Assembly: GCF_001484195.1 (NCBI RefSeq)
Contig: NZ_LLYW01000027.1
Coordinates: 1-37,847, forward strand
From: Thermococcus celericrescens
GTDB taxonomy: Archaea > Methanobacteriota_B > Thermococci > Thermococcales > Thermococcaceae
Reading direction: 5' to 3'
Length of the DNA: 37,847 nt
In this document: positions 25,039 to 33,842 of the stretch, piece after piece
How the letters are laid out: every line of letters begins with the position of its first letter
Numbering within the stretch: the stretch's first letter is position 1
Made by a program: the position numbers and the translations under genes
The notes under the pieces: generated by a model
What the model was told of the DNA's origin: nothing
Database searches by the model: none
Seen by the model: only the letters and a program-made list of their open reading frames with translations

Positions 25039-25087
25039 AACTTTACAAAAGTTACGGCTAACCAGAACGGTAGAATAGGGAAGGGAC

Positions 25088-25600
25088 TTAAAAGTTATTT
25101 GCCCGTTCCTCCCCCTTTCTCTCCATTCTTATCACGTAGTCGGCCGCGTTCTGAAGGGCCACGGAAAAGCCGGGTTCAACGCCTATGGCTATGGTCTCCT
25201 TACCCTTACGTTTGGCCTCGTTGATGAGGGGGAGAAAGTCCGCATCGCGGGTGGCCAGGGCGATGACCTCGACGTCCGAGTTGTAGATGAGCTCCATTGC
25301 CTCTATCGCTATCCTGACGTCCGTGTCACCGGCGACGATTATCGGCTCGAGTCCCTGATTGACGACGGCTTCGATGAGTCCCTGGGGGGCGTACTGATTG
25401 AGGACAACCTTGGCAACGCGTATCTTTCCGATCCTCTCAAGCGCCTCGACTATGTCCTCGAGCTTTATCCCGAACTCCTTGCGGAGAATATTCGGACCGT
25501 CGATTATCAGGCCGATGCTCTTGCCCCTCACGTGCTTGGGGGGCTCGGCCTCGACCTCCTTTTCGCCCCTGCGGAGCACCTTGAAGAGGGTCTCCTTCAT
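25088..25600 (-). CDS. NYN-domain (PIN-like) ribonuclease-family protein, acidic site intact
   Basis: 170 residues, LabA/DUF88-type NYN domain preceded by a short charged N-terminal tail. The acidic residues expected for a metal-dependent nuclease are present: Asp34 in LIIDGPN, Asp92/Asp94 in VAGDTDVR, and Asp119/Asp121 in ATRDADFLP. The family is predicted to cut RNA; the target is unknown. Its ATG overlaps the stop of the upstream gene (ATGA, 25597-25600), so it is the second gene of a tightly coupled pair. The two proteins align without gaps from the DGPN motif to the end of the domain. This one also contains [16 protein letters not shown] and [14 protein letters not shown], which are shared word for word. 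Confidence 0.85.
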   Translation of the reverse strand: MKETLFKVLRRGEKEVEAEPPKHVRGKSIGLIIDGPNILRKEFGIKLEDIVEALERIGKIRVAKVVLNQYAPQGLIEAVVNQGLEPIIVAGDTDVRIAIEAMELIYNSDVEVIALATRDADFLPLINEAKRKGKETIAIGVEPGFSVALQNAADYVIRMERKGEERANNF

Positions 25601-26109
25601 TCCTCATCACCCTTCGGGTTCAGGATTATTGTGTAGTCCGCCGCGTGCTTGAGGGCCGCGGAAAAGCCCGGCTCTATGCCGAGCACTATCGTCTCCTTGC
25701 CCTTCTCCTTGGCCTTGAGGATGACCGGGAGGAACTCCGCATTTCGGGTTGCTATGGCTATGGCATCGATATTCTGGTTGTATATCTCGCGCATCGCCTC
25801 AACCGCGAGCTTCACCCCGGTCTCACCGGAGACGACCATGGTGTCGAACCCCTGGTTCGAGACGGCTTCGATGAGTCCCTGGGGGGCGTACTGGTTGAGG
25901 ACAACCTTGGCAACGCGCAGGTCGCCGAGTCCCTCGAGGGCCTCGACTATGTCCTCAAGCTTTATCCCGAACTCCTTACGAAGAATATTCGGGCCATCAA
26001 TGAGAAGAGCTATCCTCTTTCCCCGGCTCATCTTTCTCCGCATCATTCCGATGCTCCTCATCCCGTCCTTCGTCATCGATATTATCCGCTCCCAGTTGCT
26101 GCCCGCCAT
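25597..26109 (-). CDS. NYN-domain paralogue with eroded acidic site
   Basis: 170 residues, first gene of the NYN pair. The fold is kept: [38 protein letters not shown] and [17 protein letters not shown]. Only the first Asp survives (Asp38 of IDGPN). The next two acidic positions read GETGVK (Glu96, Gly98 instead of Asp, Asp) and the last pair reads TRNAEFLP (Asn123, Glu125). Metal binding is therefore probably lost or much weakened, and a regulatory or structural partner role for the downstream paralogue is the simplest inference. The N-terminus is longer and Met/Arg-rich ([20 protein letters not shown]). ATG 26109 follows GGTGACT. A recent partial gene conversion between the two genes is suggested by a near-identical 57-nt tract. 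Confidence 0.83.
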   Translation of the reverse strand: MAGSNWERIISMTKDGMRSIGMMRRKMSRGKRIALLIDGPNILRKEFGIKLEDIVEALEGLGDLRVAKVVLNQYAPQGLIEAVSNQGFDTMVVSGETGVKLAVEAMREIYNQNIDAIAIATRNAEFLPVILKAKEKGKETIVLGIEPGFSAALKHAADYTIILNPKGDEE

Positions 26110-26255
26110 AGGGAGTCACCGTTGAAATTGTTCAACCAATCACGCGATCAGAGTGATACACTCTACCTACGGGACAATCCTATAAAAAGGTTGACTCCCG
26201 GAAATCGTATGTCGTTATCGAGTGCGGGGATACAAGCCGCACAAAAAAGAGGGAC

Positions 26256-28688
26256 TTAAAGGAGCCGCTTATAGTAGTACCAGAGGCCCCTGATGATGTC
26301 GCGCACCTCTATCATTGTGAAGGTTTCGGTTCTGTCTATGAGCTTCGCGGTTTCCTCCCAGCTGTGGGCCTGGAGCACGCGGTAGATCAGGAGTTTTATC
26401 TGGCGTTCGTCGAGGTAGGGCTTCATCCAGCCGTCCAGGAAGTAGAGCTTCACTATCGGCTTGACCGCGTCGAGCACGGTGTCGTAGGTGAGAACCTTGC
26501 CCGTGAAGGCGTCCAGCCTCTTCTTCTGGACGTCGGTGAGGTGAATCGGGTAATCCACGGCCTCACCGAAGGGCGTCTCGAAGAGCCAGCGCGCTATCTC
26601 AGGCTCAAGCTCCCTGTGGGTGTCGCCCAGCCACTCTGTGAGCCTGATTCTGAACTCATCGCTGGCCTGGCGAATGAGCCTCTTCGCCCTCTCGCTTATC
26701 GGCTTGAGGACTATCGCGGTGAACTCACCGCTGACAGGGTTGCGGGCTGGACTGAGGTGCACCACCGCGAAGCCGTTCTTGACCCAGAAGCGGGCCAGTT
26801 CTTCACTCGCACCGAAGCCCGAGCCTATCCAGTCGAGGCCCTTTTCCCTCGCCTCCTTCTCCAGCAGTTCAAGGGCTTTACTCCCCAGCCCCATGTCCAT
26901 CGCGTCCGGGTGGGTGGCTATCCTGACTATCCTGTATCCCTTCAGCTTGGCGAACTCCTTGAGCATGTGGTGCTTGACCATCATGTCCGGGATTATGTTC
27001 CCGCGCGGCTTGTAGCCCTTGGCCATCTTCTCTATGACCTTCTTTGGAATACCGCCCTCCTTGGCTATCTGCACGGCGGTAACGATTTTCCCGTTCTTCA
27101 AACGGAGCACCCTGGCCTCGTGATGCGGCGCATCGGCGAGCAGGGCCACATCGCTCGGCCTGTTGCGGTAGTGGGCGAGGATGTAGATACCGACGAAGTT
27201 TCTTAAGTCTTCCCTGTCGTGCTCGAACCAGTCGTCCAGATCCGGCTCCTCAAAGTAGACCTCCTTGTTCTTGATGAGCTCGTAGTCCTCCTCCGTCAGC
27301 TCAACCGGCTCAGCATCGAGCAGGAGGACGTCGAAGAGCCACTTCTCGATGGGGTCGCCTTCCGCATAGCGGATCGGCTCGTCCATGTGAAGCTCCTTGA
27401 ATTCCCTTTTCTCACGGGCCTTCTTCAGGAACTTGACGGAGAAGCCCCTTCCGGCACCCTCGTAGCCGTGTATCGTCGAGGAGTAGACGACGCGCGGCTT
27501 GTCCAGGTACTTGTGGAGTATGGGAACGTGGATTCCGGCGGCCTCGTCCAGGATGTAGAGGTCGGCGCTCTTGCGGTACCCCTCGGCCGGCGGGTAATAT
27601 CTCAGTCCAATCTTCCTTGCGTATAGCTCCTTTATGAGACCCTTTTCCTCGACGACGTAGGGCTTGAAGCCTAGCTTCTCGAGGGCGCGCTTTGCGAAGC
27701 GGAAGAGGGCCTGGACGTTCTCCGGCTCGGGGGCGGTTACAACGATGCGGGTGCGCTTGTTAAGGGCGAGAGCAAGCCCTATCGCGGCTATTCCGACGGA
27801 GACGCTCTTTCCACGGCCCCTGTCCGCCGTGAGGACGAGCATGCCCTCCTCCTCGACCAGCCCCTCGAAGGCCCTTAGAACCTCAACCTGGCCCTCGGTG
27901 AGCGCCATCTCGTACAGCTCGCGCGGGAAAACCGTCTCGCCTGGAATCTCAACGCCCCGGCGGCCCTTAATCTTTGCCTGGGTCTTGTTCCGCTTCGGCT
28001 TCTTCCTGAGCTTGCCGTTCTCGGTGATGATGTATATCCCGTCGTATTTGGTGAACTTACGGATGATGCGCCTGTTGAAGCGCTTCTTCACGTCGTCTAT
28101 CGTGTAGGGTGGCGTGACGAGGCTCTTGTGGAAGCCCGTCCACATCTTCTTCCACTTCTCAAAGGGATGGGCCAGGATGAAGATGAGTCCCCCTCCGCGG
28201 ACGGTCTCGATTATCCTGCCGAGGTCGTTGGGGGAGTAGTCGTAGCTCATGTCCAGAACGAGCAGGTCGTACGTCCTTCCGAGTATGTCGCGGGTGTGCT
28301 TGAAGGTCACGGCCTTCACATCGGCGTTTGAGCCCGCGAGGACGTCAAAGTGCTTTCTGAATGCTTCGTAACGCTTCCGCCCGAAGGTGTCCTCCCCCAG
28401 GGCGTCCGTTGCGTAGAGAACCTGTATCCCATCCTCACTCTCATCGCGGAGGCGCTTTTTCTTCAGTTCCTCCAGGGCATCGCTCAAAACGCGCGCTGAA
28501 GCTCCGGCCAGAATTCCAGCCAGCTCCGCCTTTCGCGGCGTATCGCCCTCTATCAGAATCATCCTTCTGTGGAACTTCTCAAGCGCCTGCGCCAGGGCAG
28601 TCTCGGTGAGCCTGAGAACATCGTCCTTAACCTTCTCGCCTTTGGCGTATTCTCTCACTTCCTTGTCAAAGCGGACCTTGACGGTCAC
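26256..28688 (-). CDS. tmcA: tRNA(Met)/RNA cytidine acetyltransferase TmcA (Nat10 type)
   Basis: 810 residues. Uses acetyl-CoA and ATP to make N4-acetylcytidine; the T. kodakarensis homologue modifies many rRNA, tRNA and mRNA sites and is needed for growth at high temperature. Domains in order: an N-terminal domain (about 1-200), a RecA-like helicase module with Walker A TADRGRGKSVSVGIA (near 290) and Walker B YILDEAAGIHV (near 380), a GNAT acetyltransferase region with ATHPDAMDMGLGSKALELLE (about 600), and a C-terminal tRNA-binding helical domain ending IIRGLWYYYKRLL. The GTG at 28688 is preferred because GGGAGGTGGC lies just upstream; the GTG nine bases earlier is part of that site. An independent gene by spacing. 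Confidence 0.95.
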   Translation of the reverse strand: MTVKVRFDKEVREYAKGEKVKDDVLRLTETALAQALEKFHRRMILIEGDTPRKAELAGILAGASARVLSDALEELKKKRLRDESEDGIQVLYATDALGEDTFGRKRYEAFRKHFDVLAGSNADVKAVTFKHTRDILGRTYDLLVLDMSYDYSPNDLGRIIETVRGGGLIFILAHPFEKWKKMWTGFHKSLVTPPYTIDDVKKRFNRRIIRKFTKYDGIYIITENGKLRKKPKRNKTQAKIKGRRGVEIPGETVFPRELYEMALTEGQVEVLRAFEGLVEEEGMLVLTADRGRGKSVSVGIAAIGLALALNKRTRIVVTAPEPENVQALFRFAKRALEKLGFKPYVVEEKGLIKELYARKIGLRYYPPAEGYRKSADLYILDEAAGIHVPILHKYLDKPRVVYSSTIHGYEGAGRGFSVKFLKKAREKREFKELHMDEPIRYAEGDPIEKWLFDVLLLDAEPVELTEEDYELIKNKEVYFEEPDLDDWFEHDREDLRNFVGIYILAHYRNRPSDVALLADAPHHEARVLRLKNGKIVTAVQIAKEGGIPKKVIEKMAKGYKPRGNIIPDMMVKHHMLKEFAKLKGYRIVRIATHPDAMDMGLGSKALELLEKEAREKGLDWIGSGFGASEELARFWVKNGFAVVHLSPARNPVSGEFTAIVLKPISERAKRLIRQASDEFRIRLTEWLGDTHRELEPEIARWLFETPFGEAVDYPIHLTDVQKKRLDAFTGKVLTYDTVLDAVKPIVKLYFLDGWMKPYLDERQIKLLIYRVLQAHSWEETAKLIDRTETFTMIEVRDIIRGLWYYYKRLL

Positions 28689-28738
28689 GGCCGCCACCTC
28701 CCGGATAAAGGGGAGAAGGGGGATTTAAAAAGGTGGCG

Positions 28739-29656
28739 TCAGGTGCAGTCCGGTTCCAGCACCTCAGCCAGTCTTTCCATTTCATCTTTTCTCAGGCGTT
28801 TCTCCAGGTACGCGAGGGTCTCGCAGGTGGCGGTTCTCCTGTCGTCACCCATGTAGTCGAGGGCCGCGTGGAAGAGCACGGAGTGGCAGTCCTCCAGGTG
28901 GACAACGTCACACCTGGGGTGGGCCGGCGTTGGGTGGTCGTTTTCTCCGTTTGGATAGGTGAGCTTCAGCGCCGGAATGGCGGAGCCGAAGAGGATGATC
29001 ATTAAAAGGAGCGCTACAATCACCCTGGGTGGACCGTTGAGGGGCAGCTTTGCAACGAGGAAGAGCCAGAGCCAGAAAATGCCGACGAGGGAAAAAGCAA
29101 CGGCCGTCCCGAACAGCATCGCCCTAAAGTCCCGGTACTCGCTGAGCTTTTCCAGGGCAGACCTCGATGACAGGACCCACTTCAGGGGAGGAGCCGGCCT
29201 GAAAGTCACGGCCGTCAGGTTCTTCAGGCAGAGCCTTTCTTCAAGCCTGAACATGAAGTAGCTCCTCTCCACCACCTGAAATGCCATCTCAACCTCCTCG
29301 TCGCTCCCGTTCGCGAGAAAGCCTCTGAGATAGGTTACCGAGTCGTCCAGCTCCCGGGAAAGGTGCCAGGAGAGGTCTTCGTACTCCGGATTTGGCTCCC
29401 CGAGCTTTCTGGGCACTACCATCTCAAGCTCGCCGGAGAAACCGTAGCGGTGGCCGATTGCTTCATCAAGGAGTTCCCCCGGCGGAAGGAACGACTCGAC
29501 CTCGAGCCTGTACGGCGCGGGGGAGAGGTTGCAGGGAAGCGAGCGGGCCTTCTCCTCGGCATTCTCGTACGCTACCCACTGGGCAGCGGAGATCAGGATC
29601 ATAAAGATGAGGGCAGTCGAAAGCACCGTTGAAACGACTTTTGGAACTGACTTCAT
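28739..29656 (-). CDS. Hypothetical three-helix membrane protein with cysteine-bearing outer domain (A of a pair)
   Basis: 305 residues, no family recognised. Helix 1 is about 8-26 (STVLSTALIFMILISAAQW). An extracytoplasmic region of ~150 residues follows, with NGS and NLT sequons. Then come two helices, AVAFSLVGIFWLWLFLV and VIVALLLMIILFGSAIPAL, with a short basic loop between. The C-terminal ~80 residues, predicted outside, hold four cysteines (CDVVHLEDC, TATCETL, PDCT) that could form disulphides. The upstream frame extends to 29749 but AGGTGC precedes ATG 29656. The next gene upstream on the same strand has the same layout, and they probably form an operon. Function unknown; membrane sensing or envelope assembly are guesses without support. 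Confidence 0.65.
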   Translation of the reverse strand: MKSVPKVVSTVLSTALIFMILISAAQWVAYENAEEKARSLPCNLSPAPYRLEVESFLPPGELLDEAIGHRYGFSGELEMVVPRKLGEPNPEYEDLSWHLSRELDDSVTYLRGFLANGSDEEVEMAFQVVERSYFMFRLEERLCLKNLTAVTFRPAPPLKWVLSSRSALEKLSEYRDFRAMLFGTAVAFSLVGIFWLWLFLVAKLPLNGPPRVIVALLLMIILFGSAIPALKLTYPNGENDHPTPAHPRCDVVHLEDCHSVLFHAALDYMGDDRRTATCETLAYLEKRLRKDEMERLAEVLEPDCT

Positions 29657-29771
29657 GTGCCATGCACCTGTCAGGGCTGTTTCATGGGAATATAAAGTGG
29701 GCCACTCTCCTACGAAGCTCACATCCCCGTGCCTAAATGGGAACTTCATTCTGAGAATCCCTTTCCCATTC

Positions 29772-30908
29772 CTATCCCTCCAGTATTATCCGAACCACCC
29801 TCATGTCACCGCAGTTGGGATAAATCACGCTCTCCACTCCAACCAGGTCTTTGGAAACATTAAAGAGGGCGACAAACGCTTCATCGGGTAGAACATCACC
29901 GTAAAGGTTCAGCAGGTCTAGATAAGCCGGAACCAGTGCTTCCCTCCACATTTCATCTCTCCTGCTGGCGTGAAGCTGAACGGAAACGGCCTTGACCGTG
30001 GTCACTTCCTTTAACCTGCCAACGAGATTTTCCGCCTCGTCTGGTGAAAGGAGCAACACCACCGTCCGTGCCCTCTTTCTTCCGTAAACTTCCCAGTCCT
30101 TGGCCATTTTGATAGCATCAATCAGCACATCGTCCACTTTTTCGTTTCTAACGACGGCGTAAGTGACGTAGGTGCAGTCTCCATCGCTGGTCCACCACAT
30201 CGGTCCCAGGCTCATTAGCGGGTCTTCTCTCGAGTTTCTCAGACTTGCAAAAACCAACAAACCAACGAGAAGAACTCCCAGCCAGGTCTTTCTCCTGGAA
30301 ACGAATTCAACCACCTCAGATGCAGAGTGGAGGAGGTAAATCGCGAGGGCTATGAGAAGCAGGGACGTTCCCAGATACCATGCTGAACCGGAGGAGTACA
30401 GGACGGCGTATGGATAGGGCGGCTCCACAATTACAAGGGTTCTGTTCTCCGAACGCTCCAGGGTGCTCAGCTCGACCTTCCACGGTAATGAGTGGGCTAA
30501 GTCAAAGGCCGCCCTGTTGAGGTACGACTCGTTCTTTGTGTTCCACCAGACAGTGAGTTCCTCAGCCGTGATGTTGAGGAAGGTAAAGTACCTCTCGCGA
30601 GCAACGCCCAGCAGTTCCAGGTACTCCTCCGATTTCCTGGACCCTTCCATCTTCCCCTCGACAACAACGAGATACCTTCTGGTGTCCGGATCGTGCCTGT
30701 AACCGACTATGCGCCCCCTTAGAGAACTCACGTAAAGGTGAGGCACCAGGGGACGTTTTTCCATGACATAGCCCGTCATCGTGCCGGCGAGGGGATAGTT
30801 CTCCAGAACCTCGCCCACCTGGCGATAGCTCCACCACTGGACGACGGTTAAGAGAACTATGCCAGCTATTGCGAGCGCCACGACACATTTTCTCCTGGGG
30901 AGTTTCAT
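29772..30908 (-). CDS. Hypothetical three-helix membrane protein (B of a pair)
   Basis: 378 residues, no family recognised. Helix 1 (VVALAIAGIVLLTVVQWW, about 9-26) leads to a ~150-residue outer region rich in sequons (NIT, NES, NRT). A helix pair follows at about 180-200 and 213-228 (YLGTSLLLIALAIYLLHSA; WLGVLLVGLLVFASL), with the basic loop FVSRRKT between. The C-terminal ~150 residues, predicted outside, include DGDCTYVTYAVV and YPNCGDMRVV, a likely disulphide pair. Helix 1 ending QWWSY here and QWVAY in the downstream gene, plus the same topology, suggest paralogy. ATG 30908 has no clear ribosome binding site, but TATA ATTTAAAG lies about 25 nt upstream, pointing to a leaderless transcript. 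Confidence 0.65.
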   Translation of the reverse strand: MKLPRRKCVVALAIAGIVLLTVVQWWSYRQVGEVLENYPLAGTMTGYVMEKRPLVPHLYVSSLRGRIVGYRHDPDTRRYLVVVEGKMEGSRKSEEYLELLGVARERYFTFLNITAEELTVWWNTKNESYLNRAAFDLAHSLPWKVELSTLERSENRTLVIVEPPYPYAVLYSSGSAWYLGTSLLLIALAIYLLHSASEVVEFVSRRKTWLGVLLVGLLVFASLRNSREDPLMSLGPMWWTSDGDCTYVTYAVVRNEKVDDVLIDAIKMAKDWEVYGRKRARTVVLLLSPDEAENLVGRLKEVTTVKAVSVQLHASRRDEMWREALVPAYLDLLNLYGDVLPDEAFVALFNVSKDLVGVESVIYPNCGDMRVVRIILEG

Positions 30909-30927
30909 CAAAACAACCAAAGTTAAT

Positions 30928-31002
30928 GTCTTTAAATACCTTTCGCAGTTGCAAATACGTCGCGGAGACGGCTATCGAAACGCTAAGCTTTTATACGAAA
31001 AG
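30928..31002. promoter_or_regulatory. Divergent promoters of the membrane-protein pair (-) and S9 peptidase (+)
   Basis: Minus-strand GGTATTTAAAGAC at about 30930-30942 lies ~25 nt from the ATG at 30908. Plus-strand AAGCTTTTATACG at about 30986-30998 serves the peptidase gene, leaving a short leader with GGTGG. Confidence 0.5.
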
Positions 31003-31026
31003 AGCCGAATTAATTCGGTGGTTTCT

Positions 31027-32925
31027 ATGGCGAAAGGCCTAACCGAGAAAGACCTCGAAAAGTTCAAGCTCGTCGGGAACATCGACGCCTTCAGGAGAAG
31101 GCTCGTTTTCCAGGTAACGGAGATAAGCGTTGAAAAGGACGACTACTTCTCAAGGATCTACCTCTACGACGGCAGAAAGGTTAAGCCCTTCACCTCCGGA
31201 AAGAAGGACGGAAACCCGCGCTTCTCCCCGGACGGAAAGCTGATAGCCTTCACCTCAAAGCGCGATAAGGAGAGCAAGGAGGCCGAGCTGTACGTTATTC
31301 CAACCGACGGCGGCGAGGCGAGACTTTTAGCGAAGTTCAAGTACGGGATCAAGAACCTCCGCTTCACAGAGGATGGTAAGAGCATAGCGGTCGTTACGCC
31401 AATAGACGTTGAGAAGAAGCCAAAGGACGACGTCCACGTCATCAAGGAAATTCCTTTCTGGTTCAACGGCGTCGGCTGGGTCTACGGGAAGAGGAGCGTG
31501 GTCTATCTCGTTGACCTTGAGACCGGCAGGAAGAGGAGCATAACGCCGAAGAACCTCGACGTCTCGCAGATTAGGTTCTATGAAGGAAAGCTCTACTTCA
31601 TAGCCCAGGAAGACCGCGAGAGGAAGCCGATGGTGAGCGACCTCTACGTCCTCGAGGGCAGGAAGGCAAAGAGGCTAACCCCCGGAGAGTGGAGCGTGAG
31701 CGACTTTATTCCCCTCGACGATGGAACCTTCATCCTCAAGGCCAACATCCGCGAGCGCGGGATTCCGACGAACACCCACATCTACCACTACAACCCGGAG
31801 ACGGGCGAGATGAGGAAGCTCACCGCGGAACTCGACAGGGCTGCATACAACTCCCTAAACTGCGACGTTAGGGGAAGCCAGAGGGCAGAACTGGTTTTCA
31901 GAGACGGCTGGGTTTATTACGTGGCAACGGACGGCCCGAGGGCGAACCTCTTTAGGGTAAACCTTAAAGGCAAAATCGAGCGCGTCATCGGCAGCGATAG
32001 AAGCGTTGAAAGCTTCGCCATCGGCGACTACGTAGCCTTTACCTCCCAGGACGCGGTCACTCCAACGGAGCTCTACATCCTCCGCGACGGAAAGGAGAAG
32101 AGGATTACGGACTTCAACAGCTGGATAAAGGAGTACGAGCTCTCCAAACCGGAGCACTTCAGGGTCAAAGCGAGCGACGGCGTTGAGATAGACGCCTGGA
32201 TCATGAAGCCCGTTGATTTTGAGCCCGGAAAGAAATATCCCGCCGTTCTGGAGATTCACGGGGGGCCTAAAACCGCCTACGGCTACTCCCTCATGCACGA
32301 GTTCCACGTTCTTACTGCCAAAGGCTTCGTCGTGATATTCTCCAACCCGCGCGGCAGCGACGGCTACGGCGAGGACTTCGCGGACATAAGGGAGCACTAC
32401 GGGGAGAGAGATTACCAGGACCTGATGGAGGTCGTTGACGAGGCGCTGAAGCGCTTCGACTTCATCGACGAGGAGAGGATAGGAGTTACCGGCGGTTCCT
32501 ACGGCGGCTTCATGACCAACTGGATAGTCGGACACACGAAGCGCTTCAAAGCGGCGGTAACCCAGAGGTCGATCTCCAACTGGGTGAGCTTCTTCGGAAC
32601 GACGGACATCGGCTACTTCTTCGCGCCCGACCAGATTGGCTCTGACCCTTGGAGCAACACCGATGCCTACTGGGATAAGAGCCCGCTGAAGTACGCGCCG
32701 AACGTTGAAACGCCCCTGCTCGTAATCCACTCGATGGAGGACTACCGGTGCTGGCTGCCCGAGGGACTGCAGTTCTACACGGCGCTCAAATACCTCGGCA
32801 AGACCGTTGAGCTGGCGCTCTTCCCAGGAGAGAACCACGACCTCAGCAGGGGCGGAAAGCCGAAGCACAGGGTTAAGCGCTTAGAGCTGATTGCCGGGTG
32901 GTTTAAGAGGTGGTTGAAGGGGTGA
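31027..32925 (+). CDS. Acylaminoacyl-peptidase-type S9 serine peptidase
   Basis: 632 residues, prolyl oligopeptidase family, cytoplasmic (no signal peptide). The N-terminal ~370 residues are a beta-propeller; blade motifs such as NPRFSPDGKLIAFTSKRD are clear. The alpha/beta hydrolase domain follows with EIHGGPKTAYGY (oxyanion region), the nucleophile Ser in GVTGGSYGGFMTNW, Asp in VIHSMEDYRC and His in FPGENHDLSRGG, so the triad is complete. It probably trims peptides, removing blocked or free N-terminal residues in protein turnover. The start is ATG 31027 after GGTGG; the frame extends far upstream into the divergent promoter but that part is not coding. C-terminus LIAGWFKRWLKG is typical. 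Confidence 0.93.
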   Translation: MAKGLTEKDLEKFKLVGNIDAFRRRLVFQVTEISVEKDDYFSRIYLYDGRKVKPFTSGKKDGNPRFSPDGKLIAFTSKRDKESKEAELYVIPTDGGEARLLAKFKYGIKNLRFTEDGKSIAVVTPIDVEKKPKDDVHVIKEIPFWFNGVGWVYGKRSVVYLVDLETGRKRSITPKNLDVSQIRFYEGKLYFIAQEDRERKPMVSDLYVLEGRKAKRLTPGEWSVSDFIPLDDGTFILKANIRERGIPTNTHIYHYNPETGEMRKLTAELDRAAYNSLNCDVRGSQRAELVFRDGWVYYVATDGPRANLFRVNLKGKIERVIGSDRSVESFAIGDYVAFTSQDAVTPTELYILRDGKEKRITDFNSWIKEYELSKPEHFRVKASDGVEIDAWIMKPVDFEPGKKYPAVLEIHGGPKTAYGYSLMHEFHVLTAKGFVVIFSNPRGSDGYGEDFADIREHYGERDYQDLMEVVDEALKRFDFIDEERIGVTGGSYGGFMTNWIVGHTKRFKAAVTQRSISNWVSFFGTTDIGYFFAPDQIGSDPWSNTDAYWDKSPLKYAPNVETPLLVIHSMEDYRCWLPEGLQFYTALKYLGKTVELALFPGENHDLSRGGKPKHRVKRLELIAGWFKRWLKG

Positions 32926-32980
32926 TTTTCCCTTTCTTTACTTCGAGTGGTTAAGGGGAGAGTTTAGAGAGCTGAAGCTC

Positions 32981-33829
32981 TCAGGCTGATTTTCTCCTCA
33001 TCAGGAGCCAGATTGTCAGGAAAACGAGAAATACCCCCACTGCGACGGTTTTGGGGTTGATGTTTCGTGCCTTCTCCTCTATCTCGAGAGTACTCAGGTT
33101 TCCGTCGTAGATGTAGAGCGTCCCATTTGACGCGATTAGGCATTCCCGCCCGTTGCAACTGATTGCGTCGCAGGAATCTGTTATCTCCTTCGTACCGTTC
33201 TTGGAGTGCTCGATGAGACCGTTGGAACACAGAAGGATTTTGCCGTTAAGGATATCAAAATCTTCCGCACAGTTGTCAAGTTGCAGAACCCTCTTAAAAG
33301 CCCCGTTGGAGTAAACGTAGACTCTGGTGCAGTTAATGAAGTAAAGCCTTCCTTCCACCGCCTTGATCCCTGCGCCGTCAATTGAACCGCAGGGAATCGT
33401 CTTCTCGACGCTTCCGTTCGAAGAGACCTGGAAAAGAGAGCAGTCCCCCATCCTCGCCGATTCCGAGATTGGGACGTAGTAAGTTCCGTTAAGGTAGGCG
33501 AAGCCCCTGCAGTCGTAACTGTGTATCCCGAAGAGAACGGAGCCGTTGAGGGTTTGAACTACCACGCTGTCCGGGACGAAGGTTTCAATCAGCCACTCGC
33601 TTCCGTTCCACGCTAAACCGCAGGGAGTCCCGTTGAGGTGGAGCGGAACCTTTGAGAGATGTCCGTCGGGCACCACCGTCGTCAGGTAATAGCTTCCGTT
33701 TTCTTCGCTCAAGAGGGCCCAGGTTGTTCCGTTCCAAGATACACTTATTGCATTTCCTAAGCCCAATGTAAATAATTCAAAAGTAAACAGGAGGAGAATG
33801 ACACTTCTGAATACATTGATTCTTTTCAT
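32981..33829 (-). CDS. Secreted, membrane-anchored sequon-rich surface protein
   Basis: 282 residues. A signal peptide (1-28) precedes short repeated beta units in which the turns are NG[ST]: WNGTTW, WNGSEW, LNGTYY, SNGSVE, KNGTKE, SNGTLY and others, about eleven N-glycosylation sequons in all. The spacing suggests a small beta-propeller. Several Cys residues (TPCGL, YDCRG, GDCSL, TIPCGS, NCTRV, NCAEDF) could form disulphides. A C-terminal helix (TVAVGVFLVFLTIWLLMRRK) anchors it outside the cell. No enzyme motif is seen. ATG 33829 follows GGTGAGGTA. Convergent with the S9 peptidase; 13 nt downstream of the DUF4855-like gene on the same strand. Confidence 0.7.
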   Translation of the reverse strand: MKRINVFRSVILLLFTFELFTLGLGNAISVSWNGTTWALLSEENGSYYLTTVVPDGHLSKVPLHLNGTPCGLAWNGSEWLIETFVPDSVVVQTLNGSVLFGIHSYDCRGFAYLNGTYYVPISESARMGDCSLFQVSSNGSVEKTIPCGSIDGAGIKAVEGRLYFINCTRVYVYSNGAFKRVLQLDNCAEDFDILNGKILLCSNGLIEHSKNGTKEITDSCDAISCNGRECLIASNGTLYIYDGNLSTLEIEEKARNINPKTVAVGVFLVFLTIWLLMRRKSA

Positions 33830-33842
33830 TACCTCACCACTT

